Below are positions 8,535 to 16,787 of a DNA stretch of 64,000 bases, one piece after another; within the stretch, counting starts at the first letter, position 1, and the number at the start of each line of letters is the position of its first letter. Under the pieces are notes generated by a model that ran no database searches, had not been told where the DNA came from, and saw nothing but the letters and a program-made list of their open reading frames with translations. A program made the translations under genes and the position numbers. The DNA lies in the NCBI GenBank assembly GCA_902793405.1, contig CADBDH010000021.1, forward strand, positions 1-64,000, written 5' to 3'. Source of the DNA: an uncultured Bacteroidales bacterium (GTDB lineage: Bacteria; Bacteroidota; Bacteroidia; Bacteroidales; Muribaculaceae).

Positions 8535-10136
8535 ATGAAAAAGCATATTTCAATAAATTTGGCTGCACCTCAGCTATTGAAAAAAGTTTTCATAGCATTC
8601 GGTTTGCACAAATTTTCTATCATAGCAGGCCTGTGTGCTGCATTTCTCGCACTGACTGCATGTAGCGACGATTTTCTTGAGGTGAAGAACCCGACGGGTG
8701 AGCCTCTTGAGGAATATTACTCCACCGAGGAGGCCCTGAACGAGGCGCTCACCGCTGCCTACGCTCCTCTGCACTGGCCCGACTGGGACGGCACTGCCTA
8801 TAACGACCTTACCATTGACGGCGAGATCATGGGCGACGACTTCTGGGTAGGCGGTAGTGACAATACCGACAACCAGCACTGGCACCGTCTGTTCAACTTC
8901 GAAGCCGACGGCAACAACACCCTCGCCACCCTGTGGGGCGACTTCTACAGCGGCATCAAGCGCTGCAACGATGCTATCAAGTATGCCTCGTGGGAAGGCA
9001 AAGCCAGCGCCGATTTCCGTCGCTCGATGGAGATGCAGGCCCGTCTGCTGCGCGTGTACTATTATAACATCCTGTGGCACTACTACGGCAATGTGCCTTT
9101 CTATCTGGAGAACCTCTCCCAGCCTTACACTGCTCCGCAGTTAACGGCCGACGAGATTTACAACAAGCTCCTTCCCGAGCTCGAAGCCATCATCGCCTCT
9201 AACGTGCTGCCCATGCGTTGGCCCAATGCCGAGGCTGGCCGCGTGAGCCAGGCTTTTGCCTACATGCTCTATGCCGAGATGGTCATGTACCAGAACGATC
9301 AGGCCCGTTATCCTCAGGCTCTCGCCTACATGAAGCAGATCATTGGCGACAGCAGCTACCAGCTCAACCCCAGTTTCTATGACCTGTGGCAGGAGAGCGG
9401 TGAGTGGTGCGCCGAGAGCATCTTCGAGATCAACTACAACGATGACCAGGCACAGCGCGACTGGGGCACCTCGATGGCTGCCGGTGGCACTGTATTCCCC
9501 ACCCTGTGCTCGCCCAACGGCTGGGGCGGCGGTGAAGGCTGGGACAGCGGTAACGACGGCTGGGGCTTCCTGCCCATGCGCACCTCGACCTACAGCATGT
9601 ATGAAGAGGGTGACCTGCGTCGCGATGTCACCTGCTGGGACCTGCGTGGTTACAACTACACCCAGCGTTATCAGGACACCCACATCTGGCACGGCAAGTA
9701 TCGCCCCCAGAGCGACAACAACAAGGACTGCCCGACCTCCAAGAACCTGAACTATAACAACAACAAGCGCATCTACCGCTATGCCGAGACCCTGCTCAAC
9801 GCTGCCGAGCTGTTGCTCCTGACCGGAGGCAGTGCAGCCGAGGCTACCGGCTATGTGAACGAGGTTCGCAACCGTGCCGGACTTGGCAATCTGACCAACG
9901 TCACCATCGATGACGTCTTCAATGAGCGTCATCTCGAGTTCTGCGGCGAGGGCAAGCGCTACTTCGACCTCGTGCGTGCCGAGGGTATCCCCGGTATCAC
10001 CCAGAAGGCTTCAAACGTATTGGTTCCCGACAGCTTCGGCTACCGCACCAACAGCTGGACCCCCAGCAAGAAGCACATCCCCCTGGCTCAGAGTGAGCTC
10101 GATGCTGATCCCACACTGGTTCAGAATAACTATTGA
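8535..10136 (+). CDS. SusD/RagB-type surface lipoprotein of the beta-glucan locus
   Basis: 533 residues. An unusually long N-terminal stretch precedes the lipobox LTACSDDF; lipidation would be at the Cys in LALTAC, near residue 43. An ATG closer to the hydrophobic core is not obvious. SusD hallmarks are RMEMQARLL-type helices, YYYNILWHYYGNVPFY, a TPR-like core and a C-terminal RHLEFCGEGKRYFDLVRAEG. SusD proteins form the lid of the SusC barrel and bind the glycan. The gene is 23 bp after susC and 39 bp before the binding lipoprotein, consistent with one transcript. Confidence 0.92.
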   Translation: MKKHISINLAAPQLLKKVFIAFGLHKFSIIAGLCAAFLALTACSDDFLEVKNPTGEPLEEYYSTEEALNEALTAAYAPLHWPDWDGTAYNDLTIDGEIMGDDFWVGGSDNTDNQHWHRLFNFEADGNNTLATLWGDFYSGIKRCNDAIKYASWEGKASADFRRSMEMQARLLRVYYYNILWHYYGNVPFYLENLSQPYTAPQLTADEIYNKLLPELEAIIASNVLPMRWPNAEAGRVSQAFAYMLYAEMVMYQNDQARYPQALAYMKQIIGDSSYQLNPSFYDLWQESGEWCAESIFEINYNDDQAQRDWGTSMAAGGTVFPTLCSPNGWGGGEGWDSGNDGWGFLPMRTSTYSMYEEGDLRRDVTCWDLRGYNYTQRYQDTHIWHGKYRPQSDNNKDCPTSKNLNYNNNKRIYRYAETLLNAAELLLLTGGSAAEATGYVNEVRNRAGLGNLTNVTIDDVFNERHLEFCGEGKRYFDLVRAEGIPGITQKASNVLVPDSFGYRTNSWTPSKKHIPLAQSELDADPTLVQNNY

Positions 10137-10175
10137 TTTGAAGAATTAGAAATCAGTAATTAGATATTAAATATT

Positions 10176-12116
10176 ATGATTACCAAGATAAACAAAATAA
10201 GCTGCGCAATAGCAATCCTGTTATTGGCTATGGCTTTCACGGCCTGCTCTCCCGACGATTTTAAAGGAGCAGATCCCAACGGTATCCCCACGGTAAGCGG
10301 CATTGATTTCAACATCACCGTTGACCAGGAGACCAATCAGATGATTGCCACCTACACTCCCCAGCCCGGCACCTATCCCATCTGGATTCTTGACGGCGCC
10401 ACCTACTCTACCCTGCAAGAGGTAGGTTACAAGAACAACGAGGCTGGCACTCACACTATCGAGCTGCGCCTGGGCAACCGTAACGGCATCAGCCAGACCG
10501 GTATCAAGAAGGAGTACACCTTCAACGAGTCCAAGATTGACTACAGCAACGAATTCCGCCGCATCGCCAGGGAATGGCGCATCGATCACAAGGAAGTTGC
10601 CCACATGGCATGCGGTCCTGCCGGTACTGCCGGTACAGGGTGGTGGTCGGCTAAGCCTGATGAGAAGAAGGACTTCGGTGTATATGACGACCGTATCTCT
10701 TTCACTGCCCTAACCGCCAAGGGTGGCTCCTTCACCTATAACTCTGGTGAAGATGGATTCACCTATGTGAACAAGGGCACCACCAAGTGGGGCGCTCCAG
10801 CGCCTGAAGACTGGGATGCTGTCGTCGTTGAGGGCGAGCAGATTTCCAGCTGGAGTTTCGAAGTGTATGACTGGGAAGATGCCGACGGCAACGTGTCCAA
10901 GCAGACTTATATCCAGTTTGCTCCCAACACGGCGTTCCCCTACATCAGCTCTGATGAACAGTACGAGAATCCGCGCTTCCGCATCGAGTCTCTGACTGCT
11001 CAAAAGATGGTGCTCATTTATGAGCCTAAAGATCGCAGCATCGCATGGCGCTTCATCTTCACCAGCGCCCCCGAAGAGAAGGGATTCTTCGGTTTCGACG
11101 CCAACAGCGACTTCAACATGTGGAAGAACGTGGATTACAGCATGTTCTTCTATTACGCTCCCGGCTGGTCACAGATCGCTGACCCGAGCTTCGAGGCTGG
11201 CGATAATGACTATACCGTATTCCTGCCCGAGGCAACTACCGACCAGTGGCAGGCTCAGATGGCCTTCAAGACGACCAACATCTCGACTTCGGCCGACCAC
11301 AACTATGACTTCTCCTGCATCCTCAACAGCGACAAGGACCTGAACGGTGTTACCGTGAAGCTCGTGATGGACGGCGACGACAATGTCTTCTACTTTGCCG
11401 ACCGTATTGACCTGAAGGCAGGCGAGAATTATATCTTCTGGAAGAGCGACATGCCCGGTATCGACATGGAACGCGTAAACCTGTTCTTCGACTTCGGTGG
11501 CTGCCAGGCCGGTACGACCGTCAACATCTTTAACATTGTGCTCAAGGACCATGCTAATAATGACGGCACCATCCTGCCCGTGATTCCCGATACCCCAACA
11601 GTAGAATGGGTTGATGTGAATTCACCCGACAACCTGGGTGCAGGCTTCAACACGGCTGGCGCAATGACTTTCTGGTGGGCTGATGCCGGTTGGTCACAGA
11701 TTGCTGACCCGGGCTTCTCCTATGCCAACGGTGTTTATACCATCACCGCCAACAATGCTACCGTCCAAGAGTGGCAAGCCCAGTGCGCTATCAATGGCGT
11801 GCCCCTGCACATCGAGAAGGGCCAGGCCTATGATGTTCGCGTCACCATTAACACCAATATGGACCTGCCTCGTGCCACCGTTAAGGTCAATAAGGATCCT
11901 GACGTGACCAACGATCCCAACACCTTATGCTACAAGGGCGACTTCGCACTCGAGGATGGCGAGAACGTACTCCAGCTCGTTAACGTTGTTGCCATGAATG
12001 GTGGTGATCAGATTGAGTTTGACCAGGGTAAGTTCATCCTCGACTTTGGCGGATGTCCTGCCGGATTCGAGGCTAAGGTCAGCAACATCATTATCCAGAA
12101 ACATAAAGCAGAATAA
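10176..12116 (+). CDS. Surface glycan-binding lipoprotein (SusE/F position)
   Basis: 646 residues. The lipoprotein signal peptide ends at FTACSPDDF. The N-terminal part (about 30-125) looks like an Ig/PKD-type sandwich (IDFNITVDQETNQMIATYTP). The C-terminal half contains two related copies of a beta-rich module, each opening with AGWSQIADPxF and containing EWQAQ or QWQAQ and later FDFGGC (about 330-455 and 500-645). These resemble CBM4/9-type carbohydrate-binding domains with surface aromatic residues. The position after susD and before the secreted GH16 fits a surface glycan-binding protein holding polymer for the enzymes. The domain class is inferred from pattern, not from a search. Confidence 0.75.
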   Translation: MITKINKISCAIAILLLAMAFTACSPDDFKGADPNGIPTVSGIDFNITVDQETNQMIATYTPQPGTYPIWILDGATYSTLQEVGYKNNEAGTHTIELRLGNRNGISQTGIKKEYTFNESKIDYSNEFRRIAREWRIDHKEVAHMACGPAGTAGTGWWSAKPDEKKDFGVYDDRISFTALTAKGGSFTYNSGEDGFTYVNKGTTKWGAPAPEDWDAVVVEGEQISSWSFEVYDWEDADGNVSKQTYIQFAPNTAFPYISSDEQYENPRFRIESLTAQKMVLIYEPKDRSIAWRFIFTSAPEEKGFFGFDANSDFNMWKNVDYSMFFYYAPGWSQIADPSFEAGDNDYTVFLPEATTDQWQAQMAFKTTNISTSADHNYDFSCILNSDKDLNGVTVKLVMDGDDNVFYFADRIDLKAGENYIFWKSDMPGIDMERVNLFFDFGGCQAGTTVNIFNIVLKDHANNDGTILPVIPDTPTVEWVDVNSPDNLGAGFNTAGAMTFWWADAGWSQIADPGFSYANGVYTITANNATVQEWQAQCAINGVPLHIEKGQAYDVRVTINTNMDLPRATVKVNKDPDVTNDPNTLCYKGDFALEDGENVLQLVNVVAMNGGDQIEFDQGKFILDFGGCPAGFEAKVSNIIIQKHKAE

Positions 12117-12127
12117 AAACGGTACTG

Positions 12128-12164
12128 GCCTCAGCCATGAAACCGTGTTTTCAATGGCTGAGGC
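12128..12164 (+). promoter_or_regulatory. Intercistronic hairpin between the binding lipoprotein and GH16
   Basis: GCCTCAGCCAT (12128-12138) and ATGGCTGAGGC (12154-12164) form an 11-bp perfect stem with a 15-base loop. No T-run follows, so it more likely acts as an mRNA-stability or processing element inside the operon than as a full terminator. Confidence 0.5.
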
Positions 12165-12191
12165 GTTACCAGATTGATTAAATCTTTCAAA

Positions 12192-13295
12192 ATGAAAAGA
12201 TTCATGCTTTACACGTTATTGCTTTCTCTCACCGTGGCCCTGTGGGGCTGCGGTGGGGATGGCAAGGATGAGCCGACGCCCGCGATAACTATCACTGTAT
12301 CGCAGGAGAGCATATCGGTTCCTGTCAATGGTGGTGTATACACCGTCAATGTCACCACCACCGGCAAGGAGTGGGGTGCCTATGACAACAAGGACTATAT
12401 CGCCATCGACACCAAGAACACCACGTCACAGTCAGGTTCGGTAACCATCACCGTTGATGCCAATCCCCTGACCGAGACCCGTGCCGGCGAGGTGACCATC
12501 CAGTCGGGTGCGGCACGCAAGACCATCACCATCACGCAGGAGGCTGCCGAGGAATCACCCTATTATGCCCCCGAGGGTTACACCCTCGTTTGGCACGATG
12601 AGTTCGATAAGGGCTCCGAGCTGAATGGCGATGACTGGAGACATGAAGTGCAGAACAGCGGTTGGGTGAATCACGAGTTGCAGAACTACGTGAACCACAA
12701 GACCCCCGGTGGCGCCCTTGTCACCGAGATTCGTGACGGCAAACTTCGCATCACCGCACTCAAGGAGAACGGCAAGATCTACTCCGGACGTGTGTACGCC
12801 AAGGATAGACAGGGCTGGAAGTATGGCTACATCGAGGCCAGCATCAAGCTGCCTAAGGGCAAGGGTACCTGGCCCGCCTTCTGGATGATGCCCGTCAACT
12901 TCAGATCTTGGCCCGCCGACGGCGAGATCGACATCATGGAAGAGGTGGGTTACCACCCCGACTATGTATCGTCGAGCCTGCATGCCAACGCGCATGTTCA
13001 CTCAAATGGCACTCAAGTGACCCACGAGATGTATTGCAAGGGTGCCGAGGGCGAGTTCCACACCTATGCCATCGAATGGACGGCTCAGAACATCACCACC
13101 TATGTTGACGGCAAGGTGCAGCTGAGCTACAACAACCGTGGACTGGGTCGCGACGACTGGCCCTATGATGACCCCTTCTACGTCATCTTCAACCTCGCTT
13201 GGGGTGGAGACTGGGGTGGCGCCCAAGGCGTTGACGAGAGCGCGCTGCCTGTCACCATGGAGGTGGACTACGTGCGCGTATTCCAAAAGAAGTAA
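12192..13295 (+). CDS. GH16 endo-beta-glucanase (laminarinase-like) lipoprotein with BACON domain
   Basis: 367 residues from the ATG at 12192; a TTG 18 bases earlier is in frame but gives a poorer signal peptide. The lipobox is ALWGC (Cys20). A BACON-type beta-sandwich follows (about 32-118, ITVSQESISVPVNGGVYTVN), which in these enzymes holds the catalytic domain away from the membrane. The GH16 domain covers the rest. The catalytic signature EIDIME is intact (Glu245 nucleophile, Asp247, Glu250 acid/base), preceded by the aromatic WPAFWMMP. GH16 enzymes cleave internal beta-1,3 or beta-1,3-1,4 bonds. As a lipoprotein in this locus it probably starts degradation at the cell surface. The exact linkage preference cannot be read from sequence. 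Confidence 0.92.
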   Translation: MKRFMLYTLLLSLTVALWGCGGDGKDEPTPAITITVSQESISVPVNGGVYTVNVTTTGKEWGAYDNKDYIAIDTKNTTSQSGSVTITVDANPLTETRAGEVTIQSGAARKTITITQEAAEESPYYAPEGYTLVWHDEFDKGSELNGDDWRHEVQNSGWVNHELQNYVNHKTPGGALVTEIRDGKLRITALKENGKIYSGRVYAKDRQGWKYGYIEASIKLPKGKGTWPAFWMMPVNFRSWPADGEIDIMEEVGYHPDYVSSSLHANAHVHSNGTQVTHEMYCKGAEGEFHTYAIEWTAQNITTYVDGKVQLSYNNRGLGRDDWPYDDPFYVIFNLAWGGDWGGAQGVDESALPVTMEVDYVRVFQKK

Positions 13296-13316
13296 CCGTT
13301 TAACCCAAATCACTCT

Positions 13317-16300
13317 ATGAGAGAATCTATATTAATCATACTTTCTCTTATTCTTGCCTTGGGGTTTCAAGCAAAGCCCCAAGACAAGTTTGTTCGCGTT
13401 CAGGGAACCGATCTGGTGCAGCCTAATGGCGAGAAACTCTATATTCAGGGTACGAATCTGGGCAACTGGCTCAATCCCGAGGGCTACATGTTCGGTTTCA
13501 GCAAGACCAATTCGCCGTGGATGATCGACCTGATGATCAAGGAGGCCGTGGGTCCTGACTTTGCCGCCGACTTCTGGCGCCAGTTCAAGGACAACTACAT
13601 CACCCGCGCCGACATCAGCTTCATAGCCCGCCAGGGAGCGAATACCATTCGCCTGCCGTTCAACTACAGACTTTTTACCGACGAGGACTATATGGGACGC
13701 TCACGGGAACAGGACGGCTTTGCACGCATCGACTCGGTTGTGAACTGGTGCCGTGCCGCAGGCCTCTACCTGATTCTCGACATGCACGACTGCCCAGGCG
13801 GACAGACCGGTGACAACATCGACGACGGACACGGTTATCCGTGGCTCTTCGAGAGCGAGCCCAGCCAGCAGCTGTTCTGCGACATCTGGCAACGTATCGC
13901 TGCCCGCTACCAGGACGAGCCCGTGATTCTGGGCTACGAACTGATGAACGAGCCTATTGCCCACTACTTCGAGAACAAGGAGGACCTGAACAAGAAGCTC
14001 GAACCGCTCTACCAGCGCGCCGTGAAAGCCATCCGTCAGGTGGACAAGAACCACGTCATCCTGCTGGGCGGTGCCCGCTGGAACTCCGACTTCTACATGT
14101 TCAACGACTGGAAATTTGATGACAACATCATGTACACCTGCCACCGCTATGGCGGTGACGCCACGGCCGAGGCCATCAAGGACTACATCGACTTCCGCGA
14201 CAAGACGGGTCTGCCGATGTACATGGGTGAGACCGGACACAACAGCAACGAGTGGCAGGCCCAGTTGGTCGACGTGATGAAGAAGGCCAATATCGGCTAC
14301 ACGTTCTGGCCCTACAAGAAGATTGACAACTCATGTATGATGGGCATCACCAGGCCCGAAATGTGGGACAGCATCGTCGTGAAGTATTCCGAGGCACCTC
14401 GTGCCACCTATAAGGAATTGCGCGAGGCTCGCCCCGACCAGGATACCTTCCGCAAGCTGCTGATGCAGTATGTGCAGAACAGCCGCTACGAGAACTGCAC
14501 GCCGCAACTGGACTACATCCAGTCATTGGGTATGACGGCAAAAATGCCGCTCTACCTTGACGCATCAATGCCTATCGAGCAGCGCGTCGAGGATGCCCTG
14601 TTACGCATGACGCTCGACGAGAAGATCGCCGTCATCCATGCACAGAGCAAATTCTCGTCGCCTGGCGTGAAGCGTCTGGGTATGCCCGACTTCTGGACCG
14701 ATGACGGACCTCACGGCGTGCGCCCCGACGTCCTTTGGGACGAGTGGGTACAGGCCGGACAGACCAACGACTCGTGCGTGGCTTTCCCCGCCCTGACCTG
14801 TCTTGCCGCCTCGTGGAATCCCGTCCTGGCCGAGCTCTACGGCCGCAGCCTGGGTGAGGAGGCACGCTATCGTGGCAAGGACATGATTCTGGGTCCCGGC
14901 GTGAACATCAACCGCACCCCGTTGAACGGCCGCAACTTTGAGTACATGGGCGAGGATCCGCTGCTGGCTTCACGCATGGTAGTGCCCTATGTCCAGGGAC
15001 TTCAAAGCACGGGAACCTCGGCATGTGTCAAGCACTTCTGCCTGAACAACGATGAGGAATACCGCCATCAGGTCAACGTCATCGTGAGCGACCGCGCCCT
15101 GCACGAGATTTACCTGCCCGCATTCGAGGCCGCCGTCAAGGAGGGCCACACTTGGGGCATCATGGGTTCCTACAACCTCTACAAGGGCCAGCACTGCTGC
15201 CAAAACCAGTACACACTCAATGACATTCTCAAGGGTGACTGGCAATATGACGGCGTGGTAGTCAGCGACTGGGGCGGTGCCCACGATACCGAGATGGCTG
15301 TCAAGAACGGCCTGGACATGGAGTTCGGCAGCTGGACCGACGGTCTGGCATGGGGCGCAAGCAACGCCTACGACGCCTACTTCATGGCCATGCCTTACAA
15401 GAAGATGATTCAGGAAGGCAAATTCACTACCCGTGAACTCGACGACAAGGTGCGCCGTGTGCTGCGACTGTTCTTCCGCACCACGATGAACAATAATCGC
15501 GCTCAGGGCTTCCTGTGCAGCGAGGCGCACTACGACGCAGCCTTGAAGATTGCCCAGGACGGCATCGTGCTGTTGCAGAACAAGCGCAATGTCCTGCCTA
15601 TCGACCTGAATACCGCCAAGCGCGTGCTGGTTGTCGGCGAGAACGCCATCAAGATGATGACCGTTGGCGGCGGCAGCAGCTCGCTCAAGGTACAGCACGA
15701 AATCCTGCCGCTGGAAGGTCTGCAGGCCCGTCTGGCAGGCACCGGCATCGAGGTGGACTATGCCCGCGGCTATGTGGGCGACACCACTGGCGAATACAAT
15801 GGCGTGGTGGCCAAGCAATCGCTGGCCGAAAACCGTCCTGCCAGCGAACTGATTGCCGAAGCTGTTGCCAAGGCCAAGACAGCCGACTATGTCATCATCT
15901 TTGGCGGTTTGAACAAAAGCGACTACCAGGATGCCGAGGGTCACGACCGCAAGCACATGGACATGCCCTATGGTCAAGACGCACTGGTCGAGGCACTGGC
16001 ACGTGTCAACAAAAATGTGGTGTTTGTCAACATCTCGGGCGATGCTGTGGCCATGCCCTGGCGCGACAAGGTCGCTGCCATCGTGCAAGGCTGGTTCATC
16101 GGCAGCGAGACGGGCAAGGCATTCGCCAGCATTCTCGTGGGCGATGCCAATCCCTCGGGCAAACTCCCGTTCACCTGGCCTGTAAGCCTCAACGACCTGG
16201 GTGCCCATGCTCTGGATTCCTATCCCGGTACCTGGCGCGAGGGTCACCAGATCATCGACGAGGAATACAAGGAAGGCATCTACGTGGGCTACCGCTGGAC

Positions 16301-16712
16301 CGACAAGCAGAAGACGAAACCCGCCTTCGCCTTCGGCCACGGACTGAGCTACACCACCTTTGCCGTGAGCAACCTGCGCCTCGACAAGCGCGAAGTAGCC
16401 GCCGACGGCACCGTGAGCGCTACCGTGACCGTCAAGAACACCGGTAACCGCACCGGCGCCGAGGTCATCCAGCTCTACGTGAGCGACCACAACAGCACGG
16501 TAGACATGCCCGTCAAGGAGCTGCGCGGATTCCAGAAAGTCACCTTGAAACCCGGCGAAAGCCGCGACGTCACCATCACCATCGGAGGCCGCGCCTTCCA
16601 GTACTGGGACGAAGCCAAGGGCGACTGGACCACCTCGCTAGGCAACCGCACCATGCTCGTCGGCACTGCCAGCGACAACCTCCCCCTCAAGGCCACCTTC
16701 ACCGTCCGTTAA
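13317..16712 (+). CDS. GH5-GH3 fusion: glucanase plus beta-glucosidase in one chain
   Basis: 1131 residues with signal peptide MRESILIILSLILALGFQA. Residues about 25-375 are a GH5 domain: NLGNWLNPEGYMFGF near the start resembles exo-beta-1,3-glucanase-like GH5 members, acid/base Glu212 lies in YELMNEP, and nucleophile Glu305 in MYMGETG. Residues about 415-1131 are a GH3 enzyme: FWTDDGPHGVRPD, GPGVNINRTPLNGRNFEYMGEDP, VKHF, nucleophile Asp651 in VVSDWGGAHD, the second alpha/beta domain, and a C-terminal fibronectin-like domain (IQLYVSDHNSTVDMPVKELR). Both active sites look intact. GH3 enzymes release terminal glucose, so the fusion would trim and then hydrolyse oligosaccharides made by GH16, probably in the periplasm as no lipobox is seen. 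It starts 21 bp after GH16 and is the last gene of the locus. Confidence 0.9.
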   Translation: MRESILIILSLILALGFQAKPQDKFVRVQGTDLVQPNGEKLYIQGTNLGNWLNPEGYMFGFSKTNSPWMIDLMIKEAVGPDFAADFWRQFKDNYITRADISFIARQGANTIRLPFNYRLFTDEDYMGRSREQDGFARIDSVVNWCRAAGLYLILDMHDCPGGQTGDNIDDGHGYPWLFESEPSQQLFCDIWQRIAARYQDEPVILGYELMNEPIAHYFENKEDLNKKLEPLYQRAVKAIRQVDKNHVILLGGARWNSDFYMFNDWKFDDNIMYTCHRYGGDATAEAIKDYIDFRDKTGLPMYMGETGHNSNEWQAQLVDVMKKANIGYTFWPYKKIDNSCMMGITRPEMWDSIVVKYSEAPRATYKELREARPDQDTFRKLLMQYVQNSRYENCTPQLDYIQSLGMTAKMPLYLDASMPIEQRVEDALLRMTLDEKIAVIHAQSKFSSPGVKRLGMPDFWTDDGPHGVRPDVLWDEWVQAGQTNDSCVAFPALTCLAASWNPVLAELYGRSLGEEARYRGKDMILGPGVNINRTPLNGRNFEYMGEDPLLASRMVVPYVQGLQSTGTSACVKHFCLNNDEEYRHQVNVIVSDRALHEIYLPAFEAAVKEGHTWGIMGSYNLYKGQHCCQNQYTLNDILKGDWQYDGVVVSDWGGAHDTEMAVKNGLDMEFGSWTDGLAWGASNAYDAYFMAMPYKKMIQEGKFTTRELDDKVRRVLRLFFRTTMNNNRAQGFLCSEAHYDAALKIAQDGIVLLQNKRNVLPIDLNTAKRVLVVGENAIKMMTVGGGSSSLKVQHEILPLEGLQARLAGTGIEVDYARGYVGDTTGEYNGVVAKQSLAENRPASELIAEAVAKAKTADYVIIFGGLNKSDYQDAEGHDRKHMDMPYGQDALVEALARVNKNVVFVNISGDAVAMPWRDKVAAIVQGWFIGSETGKAFASILVGDANPSGKLPFTWPVSLNDLGAHALDSYPGTWREGHQIIDEEYKEGIYVGYRWTDKQKTKPAFAFGHGLSYTTFAVSNLRLDKREVAADGTVSATVTVKNTGNRTGAEVIQLYVSDHNSTVDMPVKELRGFQKVTLKPGESRDVTITIGGRAFQYWDEAKGDWTTSLGNRTMLVGTASDNLPLKATFTVR

Positions 16713-16759
16713 AGGGCACGGGGCTCCTTTAGGCTAGAACCTATTTCAAAAATTTGCAC

Positions 16760-16767
16760 TATCTTTG
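16760..16767 (+). promoter_or_regulatory. -7 box of the MscS-type gene
   Basis: TATCTTTG is a perfect -7 box about 20 bases upstream of the start. No TTG is present at the usual -33 distance. Confidence 0.5.
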
Positions 16768-16787
16768 CGACCATTATCGCAAGACTG

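Noticed and set aside
14970-16490. 506-codon minus-strand ORF inside the GH5-GH3 gene
   Set aside because: Shadow frame caused by strong third-position GC bias. The plus-strand frame has intact catalytic motifs.
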